64,000 bases of DNA from Serratia symbiotica (lineage in GTDB: Bacteria; Pseudomonadota; Gammaproteobacteria; Enterobacterales; Enterobacteriaceae), in NCBI GenBank assembly GCA_900380265.1, contig LR025083.1, positions 558,001-622,000 of the forward strand. The letters run 5' to 3'. This document shows positions 23,569 to 36,304 of this stretch, piece after piece. Below the pieces are notes generated by a model. That model saw only the letters and a program-made list of their open reading frames with translations. It was not told where the DNA came from and made no database searches. The position numbers were made by a program, and so were the translations under genes. The first letter of the stretch is position 1, and every line of letters begins with the position of its first letter.

Positions 23569-26500
23569 GCTGTCGTTAGCAGTTAACTTTGTTGGTTGGA
23601 TCCCTCTGAACATCAGAGTTACCGTGTAGTGTCGGCACCGCGCTTATGCCTTAGACAGTTGTATTGGATTTGTGCCTACGCATTTCTCCACTCGAACATA
23701 AAGCGTGCAATGCCTGACTATCGTTTGGTTCAGCGGAACTGAGCAGCGTGCACTTTCTGAATACCCAAAGGCATTGACCTATGAGTTCCAGTATCTATAT
23801 ACAAACAGTTGGCACACAAAGAGGGTCTCCTATTGATCGGTGTAGCTGAAATTAATTGCGCTTGCAGAGTGTTGCAATGTACTTTTAATATCTATTTACC
23901 ATCCTGAAAGCTTGAAATCGCTATCGGCCATCTACGTATTATCATTGCTGTGTCGGCAACTTAAATAGACCTTCATGCGGGACTATAAATATTATAATGG
24001 GAATACACTTACGGTTCCTCATATTGATATAGGTAATACCTAAGAGAATCTGTAATGCATCCGACTCGTTATCATAATCCCTCATCTGGGAATAAACTCT
24101 CTGTTTACACTTCGTGGCTAGCATGCAATTAATATGAATACAGTTGTTTTTAATAAAAAGCTGAAGAGACTCTCTGCCACCGTGTTAGTTAACGCTGAAT
24201 GGGAATAGAACAGCCTAAAATCGACCTTCTTACAGAGATCTGTAATTAGCCTTATTAAAAATTATTGAGGTAGAATGATTGAAATGAGTGCTAGAGTCTA
24301 ACTCGCACTGCATCTTGATAGAATTAGCAATTATATTTATTGCCTTATTCACTGGTTCATGGGCTCTAATTGCCTTTAATATCTGTTTAAGCAGCTTCTT
24401 CTCACTAACCAGAAGTATGCTGGGTTTATTTAATATGTTGTTTTGTTAGAGCTGGGATCTGTTCACCAAAAGTATATTAAATGAGGCGACAGCTCATGTT
24501 ACTCATGGATATAGTCTAAAGAATTTCCTATTCTGCGCTCAAGGTTTTTAATACTTACTAGCAAAGTGTGACCAGAATACTTAAGCACATAATCATTAGT
24601 TTTAGTAGCGGGTTGCGAACGAAGAAGAAAGGGCCTCTGCTAGTGCCCCATGGTCTATTAAAGGATAATTTGCAGTGCCTGATCTGTATTACGCAGCAAC
24701 TTCCTGATTCGCGTACCGTGTCGATTTTCGCCAAAGTAGAATGGCCTAGAAGAGTTTGCGGGTTTACAGCAGCCCTATTGTGTTTGTCAGCACCCCATCG
24801 TAGTGCAAAAGATAGCGAATCTACCTGATAAAATTAAGTTTAACTGCCCTGCTATCGGTTAGCAGCACGGCCCTATGTTTCTATTCTCCAACTTCTTAGG
24901 GTTTGTGCGTTACCATGTTAGCGTCGTATTTTATGTAATTAAGGTGTCCAGGTTGGGCGATGGATAGCCTACTTGCGGCCGACGGCTTGGTCCCTGGTCT
25001 GAGGCTTCGAGTCTAACGCCGTTAGCCGTAAGTATGCAGCCGATACGCTACCCTTCCCCTTATCTGCAAAGCGTTTAAAAATTGCATGGTATCCCAGCGT
25101 TATATAAGAGTTTTCTTCAATCACATTCAGCGCCTTCGCTGAGTAGGTGGTGCTGTCTATATGGTAATAGATGGTTTAGTTAATCTAAAATACAAAGTAG
25201 GTCAAAAACTCTCAACCGTGCATCCATTAGGCCTCAACACGTGGTGAAATCATCATTGCGTTTCCCCCTTTTGTAGGGTTAGGTATGATCTGTGATGAGA
25301 CTACGTATATAGGCGCTTATTTAGTTAGCTAGCCTCAGGGTGGTTGAGATGTTGGTTGGAGTGGCTGTGTATACAACAACAGAAACCAGAGACCGGAAAG
25401 TAAAGCCTCGCCTGAGAGACATTAATCGCATTATGGCTGATTCTTGAACTCCTTTTATTACTCGCGATGCGCTCTCTCAGCTTATCTTGGGTACGGGATA
25501 TTTTGTGGAAAGCGTAAGGAATAGGTTTGAAGCCATAAACCGCCTCGCTTAGTGAGTCGAGAAATGATATGCGCAGTGCGCTTAGGGCGGTAGATGATTT
25601 TGTTTCTGGGCATGACTCCGATTAGGAATGAGTAGCTGATTGGTAGTATACGCGTTTTCGATTCATTCGCTTAGCCGGATTACCGATGTCGCTTGGCCTT
25701 GCACATCCTCAATGCCTCCAAGATGATGCTTTAGGTAATCTAATCACGATGAACAGTATCCTAACTTATGTTTGGCCACTTGCAGATGTGACATTATCGG
25801 CTTTCATATCACCAGGTTGCTCAATGCGATTATGGAGACGCTTAATGGATTTCTTAATTGCGTCGCTATTACCATAATCTGTTCCCGATCAGGGAACGCC
25901 TGACTGGAGTTAAAACATTGTGTACATCCAGTAGTGTCCTGTAATGAGAAACATTGGGTAAAGATTTGAATAAAAGAGCAAACAGACCTGACAATGAAGG
26001 TAAGCATATTCTGTGCGCAGTTTCCAGTATATGACATATCTACTTTTCTCCCTACCACTGTTGAAAACCTTTTCAGTCTTTGTGCGGCAATAAGCCGTTT
26101 CTTGGAGAGATGCACGATAGTGATGCATGGCTTAAAAGATTGCGCATTAGCATAGCAGTCAGTCATTAGAGAGGCCGTAGTAGCTAGGTAGCTTTAACTT
26201 AAAATCTATTCTGTTATAGATAAAGAAAAGTTATTCAGAAGGATTGTAATTCTACTAAAGTACTAGAACATTGCAGATATTGATATTATATATTGGAAGT
26301 GTGTCATATAAATAAATGTGAATGGAAAATAGTTATGAGCTTAATGATGATTGAAGGATAAAAGATTTATTGATTCATAATCAAACATAGTGTTTCTAAT
26401 ATAGAATTAAGCTGAATGCTTTTTTAGAGTGTCATCACTTCCTATAGTCAACTCTCAATGAGAGGCGATACATGGAGAACATTGTTCTGTTCAAACAAGT

Positions 26501-29342
26501 TTAGATCAGTTAAGGGGTGATAGATCGTTGAAATCCGAGAGATAGAGAAGCATCAGACTAGCTATACTTTAGAGTAGGAAGTACTTACTTATGTAAGTTG
26601 GGCTATATTGATATTTGATACAGCTAATTGTTAAAATTGTTTAAACGTCTTTAAAATCTGAGTGTTACTCATTTTTAAATATAGGAGGTAGTCTAAAAAA
26701 TATTTTATGTCGTGGTTACGCTGTATGCAGAAATTCCATTCTTAGCAATTACGGTTATTCCCTCACCGGGTTTGAGGCTTCATTCACGATCATAGTGATC
26801 AATGTAAGCATAACTCCTGCCATTATCTGTCAGTTCATTTTTTCCAGCAATTTCTCCAGCGTGTAGCAAGGTTAGTTTATCTTGTGCAGATTATTAGATA
26901 GCAAGACTTTGGAATATTTTCTTATTGATGAGCAGCTTGGGTGCGGCACTTTATTATTACTGAAAGCCCGTGAACCTGTCTAGTCATTTTCTGTCAGTCT
27001 GTTTATATAAGAAGCAGGAAGCTTTATTTGCGGTGTGCCGATAATACTGTCTACGGTTGTGATGCCCAGTGCGTAAGTAAACTGAGGGGACTTGTCTTCT
27101 TTTTAGTCGGAAGATCCTGGGTAATAAAGTATGATGAAATGCGTCTTTAATATCGCAGTTTATTTACCAATACAAGATTGAACGCATCACAGGCATGGCC
27201 CCCAACTCCGTCTAACAACGATATAGGAAGGTTATAGCTATCGATAAGGACATGTACTTGGGTACCTAACCTATTTGTAGGCTCACTAGCGACTAGTATA
27301 TCAGCAGTACCTGTTAAATGGGTTGATACTGTGACATGTACTAGTCGATGGCATAAGAGCAGCTCTCTGCCACCGCAGCGGTGGGATGTTAAAACTTCAC
27401 TGGCGATGAAGTGGCGGCGTCATTGTCTGTTTATAACTCAGGTCTATAACTTAGATAAATTCATCTTAGGATCTATATTATGAGTATCCAGAGTAGGATT
27501 TTTTAAATAATGCGCCATTTTTTATATCGATCACCATTTCGTCCACAACGATTATCTCGCTATAAAGTTGCGGTGCACTTTACGCTATGCGTTAGTAGCT
27601 TCGCTACCCATATGAAGAGCTTAGCTATCATCGAATAAAGGTTAAGCACAAACTCCAGGCATTAGAACAAGCTGCGAGATTTCGCGCATTTAATTGTAGC
27701 TTTTAATCAAAAAACCTGCTCAGGATTTGGCATCACGCTGCATATCAAGGATAGCATAGGAGTTTCAAAAGCGTAGTCCATGTAATTAAAAATTAACAGG
27801 TTATCACACTGCTGCCAGGCATCACGACCCTTTTTGTCAATTTCAAGACCGCCACCTAAGTATCTTTTAGTTGAATCTTTCGGCATCGGCCCTCCGAGAT
27901 ACCTATCGGGCATTTGCTCAGGACTAGAGCAAGCTCGTTCGAAAACGATGAAGATTTAGGAGACCATGAGCCATTTTATCGATTACTGTCACAGACATCG
28001 TGCTTACGGTGATTGGGAAATCGATATCACCAGTGGTATTGGGTATGTGGTTGAATTTTTAGGTAATGAGATTGCACAACTGAGAGTGGTAGCCTGTATA
28101 AACCTTGTAACATAGCTGTCGAAATCAGTTGCAAACAAGGTTTGGATAGTCGAAAAATACCATTTTCGATTACCTGCAAGGGTGGTCGTTACTACCGTAC
28201 GCTAAAGTATGATACCGTCGGTCAATGCGACATCCTGATCTCCATTCGTAGCGGAGAGATGGCGACATATTATTGGCTTATCTAACCCCGATTAGGTGTT
28301 TGTTATCAACTAGGCATGCCAATGCAGGAATTTTCCAACAAGCCGGTCAAGCGTGCCTCTGGGTATAAAATACTGCGATATGTCTGGTTGGAAACGTGAA
28401 GCAAATTGAACCAAATATTAATGAAAGTGTTGATTTAGTAAAGAAACTTACGTGGTGAATACTTGCTAGGATCAGTAGTGATCGCTAAGGGAAAGACTCT
28501 CCAGGGAGCAAAAGAGAGTGTGATGCCAGGTCAGTCTAGTAAAATATAAGGCATGATCTAAGCTCCGGATAAAATTTGAGTGAAGACGGTTTTGAATGGT
28601 ATAAGCCAGGTGCTTCAAGGTATGTAGGAATTCATAATACCCACTTAAACTCAAGTATACGTTATGTATCCCAGTACATAATGGTCTTGGTTCGTCCGCG
28701 GTTAGGACCTCGCCCTATTGATTTTTGCGTTAGCCATATCGGCTATCGTTGCTGGTTGTTTCAGCGGTATTTACGATATTAACTAAATGTCATCACATAG
28801 CTAAATTAACTTAAAAATTAATTTATTATTAACGTTATAATTCTATTATTAATACTGATAGCATGTCTTAAAAAGTTCTTATGGAAAGTCACCTCCAAAG
28901 ATGACGAGTAACATTTATTTAACGACTTCGTTTCAGCTATTAGACAGGACAGAATCAAAATTCGGAATGCATGCTATAACAGCATGTTATACAGCAATAA
29001 ATATTTGTTCGGAGGTAAAAAATGGATCTGGATTTTCGCCTGACATGCATATTAGGAATTAACTGATTGCAGTTGTAACCTAGTGATTAGAACAAGTTGA
29101 GATAATATGTGCCACAGCAATGTCTTTAATAACTAATCATTGCCAGTATACCTTAAGCGAATAGCTAATTTTAATGAGCCCTTTAAGTAGACTTCGACCA
29201 TTAAAGGAATTAAATCCAGGGTTAATTTAGAAACTCAATCGGTTAATAATTCCAGCCAAGCTACCCGTTCAATATTGACAGTTTTTCCTCTGTATTCTCA
29301 ATTGGTTGGATAGTATCGGCTCGATGCTCTGGTGAGAAAAGG

Positions 29343-29366
29343 ATCTCTCCTGGTTGGAGGAGAGAT
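29343..29366. repeat. inverted repeat, 9-bp arms
   Basis: ATCTCTCCT at 29343-29351 pairs with AGGAGAGAT at 29358-29366 around the loop GGTTGG. It is of modest length and close to chance expectation for the window. No gene is adjacent. Confidence 0.4.
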
Positions 29367-29700
29367 AGCCGGTGTTGTGTACTGATTATTTTATAATAAA
29401 CTACATAATGGGTGCTATATCAAGTTGGATAGTCTAAGCGAGACTAACAGGATCAACTGTTAATGAGAAGGGAATGGTAAAGATGCCGGGTGTAGATATG
29501 TGTAGTGACTATATAGCTGGAAAGGGAGGGTACTCATGTCAGAACCAGATAAACTAGCAGTAGTTGTGTTAACTATGACGGGACTAACCAGTATTCTAAG
29601 TATTTCTACTAATATCGCTAAAACACCATATAGGCTATGGTGTTTGAATGGTCTGCATTAAACACGTGGTTTCCCACACTTCCTTAACGTCACTTAGTGC

Positions 29701-30297
29701 TTAGCAAAAACCCGGGCTGTAACGGATCGGTAACAGGTTAGCAACATAATTAGTTAGAAAATGCCGCATCATATCCAGCCTGTGTGTGGTACAAGTAAGA
29801 ATAATTTTAGCAGTGAGGAAATTAGCACACAGCAAGCTGAAATGTGCGATAGTCCTGACAAAGAAGTAACGAGAATACATACAGATAATTATGAATAGCA
29901 CAGTATTACCTACCCAATCTAACCCATTGTATCCATGCCTCTTTCGCAAGTCTATGGGAGTTAGTTGGTCAGTCCGAACTAATCCAGAAAGCTGACTATT
30001 ATAATGGACATCGAGCAACAGGCAGAGTTGCGAGTCATTTTGTAGTCCTCCTTGCCATATCAGCGCACCGCTCGCCAATAACGCTGTTCGATTAATTAGC
30101 GCTGACGTAGTTGTATTAACGATACATACTGGCCCGAAAATTATAGTTAACATGCCTTTCCACAGGATTAGATAAATCGTGAAGACCGAAAGAGTGGATA
30201 TGCTTCGGCAGCGTAAACTTATCCAGTTCTCGTCGTTTGTCACGAGTGAACATGTAGTATATGCGCTGATGTTCAGTTGAAGTGTTATAGCAGGCAA
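29701..30297 (-). pseudogene. long open frame in the desert, unidentified (possible membrane protein relic)
   Basis: This is a 198-codon open frame from ATG 30297 to a stop at 29701, the longest in the 31-kb desert. With the local base composition I estimate such a length is unlikely by chance (about one in fifty for the whole window). The translation has several hydrophobic runs, for example VFTIYLILWKGMLTIIFGPV and NTVLFIIICMYSRYFF, but I recognise no family or motif. It lacks an obvious Shine-Dalgarno sequence. Several smaller hydrophobic minus-strand frames follow at 30407-30589, 30623-30880, 31078-31422 and 31762-31956. They may be pieces of one decayed membrane-protein operon, or they may reflect T-rich composition on that strand. 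I would not call it an expressed gene. Confidence 0.3.
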
Positions 30298-30406
30298 ATT
30301 ACCAGCGTATGGTACATGAAGAGCAAAGTCTAGAAACCTACTTAGCTACCGATCAGGGCGGTGAAGAAGCTCGATATTATTAGGTGTTCATTTTGTAAGG
30401 ATACAA

Positions 30407-33400
30407 TTAGGGAGTCAGAGTAAATAGAGAGACTAAACATAGTTGAGGTGATTTGGTAAATCGTGGAACCGCCACTATCAGTATTGCTAGGGTGATCGGT
30501 GGCAGATTAAATACTGCTAGTATTAGCTCATAGGTGAGCCTAGTATCTATTTCCAAACAGAGAAATAAAATAGTAAGCCATATCTGCACCCACCTATCTC
30601 TGGTTTTTCACACTAATTTAGATTAGTGATTAGGCAAAATCAATAATATTAACTGATTGTAAAATACGCCTAGAACATCGTTCAGCGCTGCGTCCGGATC
30701 GTTAGGCGGAGTAACATAAATAATAGTCACCAGAATAATAATGATTACATCAACGGTATCACCAAGTGCTAGACAGTAGAGGTAAATCGTTTCGGAACTA
30801 GAATAAGAAACAAAATAATCATTGCAGAGCAAAATACCATGTAGCAGGGTTACTGCCCTGGATCGCGTCAGCCTATACATAATATACCTGTGATTGTCTC
30901 AACGGATAGGGAGATTCAGCAAGATAAAAAGAGCGAAGAAACTACACTATGTGCGTGCTTACCTTTGCTTTTTGGCGTATTTTTTGTCAATGGGATAGGT
31001 CAATAATTTTAATTTTTTCATACGTCCCGTACTTTGCTATACATCCAAAGTGTTATCACTATTACTAAAGTTGATAACTAGTAACCTACATAGTAGCCTA
31101 TATTTTCACTGGTTGCCTGTAGCACACCGAGCAAGAGCGCTCTGCTAGCAATGCTATTTGTGAACAACGTTGTTACAAAATCCGTCAGCACTGGCATCAT
31201 ATTCTGAGAATAGAACATGACGATATTTGCGATGATGGTCATAAAGATTGCATTTAGTAGCTGCAACATCATCAGCGATGTTCGATCAGTTAACACTATC
31301 AAGCTGATGTAGAAGAGTACTATAGGTATTACCGTACGCAGGATTATATTGCGTTTTATAAACTTCCTGATTAAGTAATCTCGAGTAAAATTGCTGGGAT
31401 CTTCAATTCGGAAGCGATACATATCAAACTCCAGACAGGTTATCCGGTGATCTTAGATTGGCGGTGATTTACACTGGCATATCGATGCTGTACCTGGTGT
31501 TTAAAGGCTACATTAGAATTGTGCTAATAAAGAATATACCGATATCGAGGTTGTGCAAGAGAGGGTATGAGATGTTAGTACAGAATGCCTTCCTAAAAGG
31601 AATTGTCTATTGTGTGCGCACGCACTACTGAGGGAAAGATGAAGAAGACAAGGAAAGAGAAGAGGGCAAAGTAGTTGTCTAGATTAGAAATGTTATGATG
31701 GAACTATGGTTTATCACCAAACAAAATAACAGGGAAAATAGATAACCCATCCAGGTGCCGGTTAGACGTGAAGGAGTAAACTAATCCTCACCACCTGTTC
31801 TCTATATTGTAAGTGTATTCCTGTGCCAGGTGGAAATTTGCGTATTACTGTACTGGCGACTGCGATCATCAAAACACCTAACGTTATTAATGATAGATAG
31901 TCAGTGTAAAAAGCAAACAGCAAACAGGCTTTATCAGATCTCAGACAACATCGCAAAATTAAACTGTACGTATTATAGCGTAATCCATATGTTTAGCAAA
32001 TAGGGAGTTAACCAATATGTCACCCATTAAATTGTCAGGATAGAACATCCTGGCTAATAGCGGTGATACTTTTACCTCATTGGCTAGGAACAGACTTAGA
32101 GTCGGCGTCTGCAAACTCCAGTAATGACGGGAAGAACAGGATCACCAGGAATACCAAAAATATGGATTGAATAATTAAGACAATCAATTAGAGCCTTTAT
32201 GTCTTATCTTTGTTGGTTATCTGAGAAGAGAGACCTTGGGCTAGCTAATGTAAATTTCAAGAAGATAAATGCCGAATAGGATCAAACCGGTGGTTGGTCG
32301 AATAGACGAGAATTCAATTGTGTCATTTCCTATTTTTTATATCTGCATTCCAGTAATAGGAGACAACCTAATTATGTCCTGAAAAAGAGTAAGAAGAACT
32401 AGCAAGAAACTCCAAGCCTTTCCGGGTGAATTGGTTAAAGTTTTAAAACTAAAGGTAATATCAATTCGGTTTTCCCATATATTAACGAATTTTCAGGATA
32501 AAATGGCTATGAATGCAGATCTGACGAAATATCTCTTTGAGATAAGAAATGTTATAAAATTACGTGCTAATAACTGATAACGGGTGTGAATTTAAAATTC
32601 TTTTATGCGAGAATAGTAAGATGGAGTTGATCGTATCACGTAATCATTCAGATCGTCTCTAGGATCAGTTAATAAAACATTAGATACGTATCACGTAAAT
32701 GGATTATCAGGGCTTTGTCCAGTAAGCCACAGTATGATAATACTTTTAAATATATCATATTTTAATAAATATTCAATGAGGAAACATTGTCTATACTCAT
32801 ATCTAAAAACAGCAAACTTCTTTGCTAAATAATCGATATTGTGATAAAGCTTTCTTCTTAGCGCAGAATATCCTATTCTTCGTTGTTTATATGTTATGGT
32901 ATGATTTTATCATCATATTCGCTATTATTAATAATAGTCAATTCCTATTCTGCGTTTCATTTGAAAGCCCAGAAACTTCTTAGTTTCTAACCCCTTAAAC
33001 TATAATGGAAACTCTGATGTAGTTCGTTGAAGGATGTAAAACAGATTTGCAGGATACCTACATTTATGTGTCTCGATAGACTAGACAATTTGTTCAACGC
33101 ATACTCAATGAAATTGATAGTGCTTATTATTAGATAGATATCCAGCGTTTCACCATCCATAAGGTGTGGAATAGTCTAAAATACTTAGCGTAGAGGGAGT
33201 TCCAAGCCGCTACCAGTTGATTAAGAATCGCAAACTATATCCCAACGGAGTAAGGCTGATGGCCTGGATACGAATTGTTTCTAGGATAACAATTATCTGC
33301 AAATAAGATAAGTAGGGCTTTACCGGGAACATTCAGTAGAATCTTCAGTTAGCAGCTGATATCTTTAATATAATTTACAGAGAGAATGCCATTGCATTCG

Positions 33401-34690
33401 CTGGGCATCGTTATCCGTGCTGTCGCTTAAAGCGGTAGTATCTCGATACATAATTTGGTGAGAACAGTTGTTATCGGCTAATAAAAGAGGTGTTAAAAAA
33501 CTGGAGTATAGTAATACATAATGTGCGGCGAGTCATGAGTCGCATTATCATTTAGATTGGTGAGTTTATTGAGCTCTTAGCTTTAACATGGTAGGACTTA
33601 TACAGAACTATTTACAGTGTCGGCTTAAGTGCAGACACAGAGATAATTAATATTTGTACTACTACACTGTCAGTAAATTTTGATGACTTACGATCTAGAA
33701 TTTGAATAGCATTCAATACAGCATGTTTAGATTTAACTTGGTCGGAGCCAAGTTCCTAGATTGATCCGGAAGTGTTACTACTTGTAAAGTATGGTATGAA
33801 TACCATATTCTATATCAAAAGAGAGAATATTCATCAGAAACTGATGATTCTGTTTGGTTGCGATTCATCATTGGAGATCTGCTATTTTTTTAAAGATCGA
33901 CTCATTGAGAGTGTGGTTGCAGTATAGTGCTGTCACTAGCGCGCAATAAAATACCTATTTTAACCTGTCATGAGGTTAAATGCTCATTTAAAGCCACTGT
34001 ATCAAAGTGTTATGGTAAGGCGGGTCTGATATTGTTTTAGTATTGCGTGACTCTAAGCGGCTTAAAGACCGTTAGCGACATCCAGAAACGCACTATTTTA
34101 TCAGATAGGGAAATTGATAGCGCTCTTATTCGTGCTGGAGCAAGGTAAGAGCAAAAGTAGGGCTCTACGTTATAAGAGCCATTGACTTAATGAGAAATTA
34201 GGAAACTGTAAGCTGAGTTTTTAGCATATTCAATTGGAAAGTCGTTCTCCTTGTGTTTGCTAAATAAATGTCATTTGGCTGAATCACGAAGACATCATAG
34301 CGTTGCGTACCTGTACTCACTCAATTTAAAAGCTGCAACTTTTATCTGAAATAGTAACTAATATTCAAAGTCACTGTATTAAAATAATAAGAGTTCTTTT
34401 TTTATAAAAAGGAACAAGATGACATAGAGTCGGCATTTATGAAGAGCCAGTGAATCATTACATACAATCTTATCAGACATCTGAATTGTCTGAATTTTAA
34501 CTTGTTGGTAGTGTTGTTTCTGAAATTAGTGGGTAAAATCACTATCTAATTATTTGTAGATTTCTCTGGTTTTAATTAAAGTGATTATTATCCTGAATGG
34601 ATAAATCGTAAGACTTAAAATTGCATCAGAGTTTGTCTCAGGCATTGATTTGACCAATCTCATTAAGATAAGGCATCTTAATGCGGCCTC
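30407..34690. other. gene desert, last part before dapB
   Basis: This AT-rich stretch has no recognisable gene. Minus-strand frames of 60-114 codons at 30.4-32.0 kb encode hydrophobic runs and are described with the 29.7-kb frame. Around 34030-34150 a short plus-strand coding-like piece (ILSDREIDSALIRAGAR) is visible but unassigned. Genes that precede dapB in E. coli (ispH, rihC) were not found, so dapB's left neighbourhood has been rearranged or erased. Confidence 0.5.
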
Positions 34691-34707
34691 AATTATCTGG
34701 GTGATGA

Positions 34708-35547
<840 letters not shown>

Positions 35548-35971
35548 TTATGATTAATTGTTTATCCAGGAATCAGGTGATATTAGATTACATCTAATAA
35601 GCAATGATTCGGTTTTTGACTATAAATAGTTATCACGGTAAAAAGGTATGTGCAAATTAATATGCGCATTTTATATGGGATGCCCGTGAGAAGAAAATTC
35701 CTGACTGATTTTATGGCCTTAATAGGTTGATTTCCATCATTGCGGTTGAAAACAAATTACTAATTAAGCAAAGTCACCTTTGCTCCTAAATAAATTAATG
35801 GCGCATTGCTAAAAAAAGAGAAATGGTTTTTCGGATCAATAGTCCATAAACTTAAAATTGAAATTCAGTACAATTCATAGAAGATTTTTATCTATCGGTG
35901 TGTTTAATTAATTTAGAACCTGCAAAGAGTATTGATATATAAGTATTTTAATTAATGATTATCTTGATGTT

Positions 35972-36300
35972 TTAATTAAGGCAATTCTGTCTTTCATCGG
36001 ATACAGAACCAAATTATATGATTAGTCAATTGGAGTAGCTCAGTATAGGGTATAGATGTATGAAATGCTATTCAATATGTTGATGACCGCTATCAAGAAA
36101 TTCGTACTTATTATTTCTGACTTCCGTGATATTCTTACTCTTCTTTATCTTCATATTAGGAATATCGGCATCAATGATTCAAACAAGAACTTGCTGCAGT
36201 TCATGTCAAAAGGTCTGTTATTCGTGATCTCCCTGTGATTACCAGTAATGACTTAATAAATAAAGTCTTGATAGCTATTTAAATCGCCATCACATCATGG
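35972..36300 (+). pseudogene. carA: carbamoyl-phosphate synthase small subunit, decayed and truncated
   Basis: The ancestral subunit hydrolyses glutamine to feed ammonia to CarB. The fossil begins TTAATTAAG where E. coli carA has its unusual TTG start (TTGATTAAG), so the start codon itself is mutated. Two in-frame stops follow. From 36056 a run of about 53 codons aligns without gaps to CarA residues 28-80, including ILTLLYLHIRNIGIND (family IVTLTYPHIGNVGTND). A frame change then gives VIRDLPVITSN (family VIRDLPLIASN) and later AIT at the family's AIAD. The match ends near 36300, and the remaining two thirds of carA, including the glutamine amidotransferase domain, are gone. The next sequence is the start of carB, so a deletion joins the two genes. 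Confidence 0.88.
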
Positions 36301-36304
36301 TACT

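Larger units (their letters stand above)
21201..29700. other. gene desert, third part
   Basis: About 8.5 kb with no recognisable gene. The longest open frame is 25804-26166 on the minus strand (120 codons). That is near the maximum expected by chance, and it looks unlike any family I know. The frame 22535-22759 plus (74 codons) contains AIGGGIEYRLGSRVNLYLEY, reminiscent of an outer-membrane beta-barrel strand, but this is weak. Around 27970-28420 there are several coding-like snatches in different frames on the plus strand that I cannot identify. From about 28.8 kb onwards the sequence becomes more AT-rich. Confidence 0.5.

Noticed and set aside
25804-26166. 120-codon minus-strand open frame
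   Set aside because: A few frames of this length are expected by chance in 64 kb of this composition. No recognisable domain or start context.
35648-35672. A sequence resembling an ArgR-binding ARG box
   Set aside because: It lies about 300 bases upstream of the carA fossil, whereas the E. coli boxes sit close to the carA start. In AT-rich DNA such a match is cheap.
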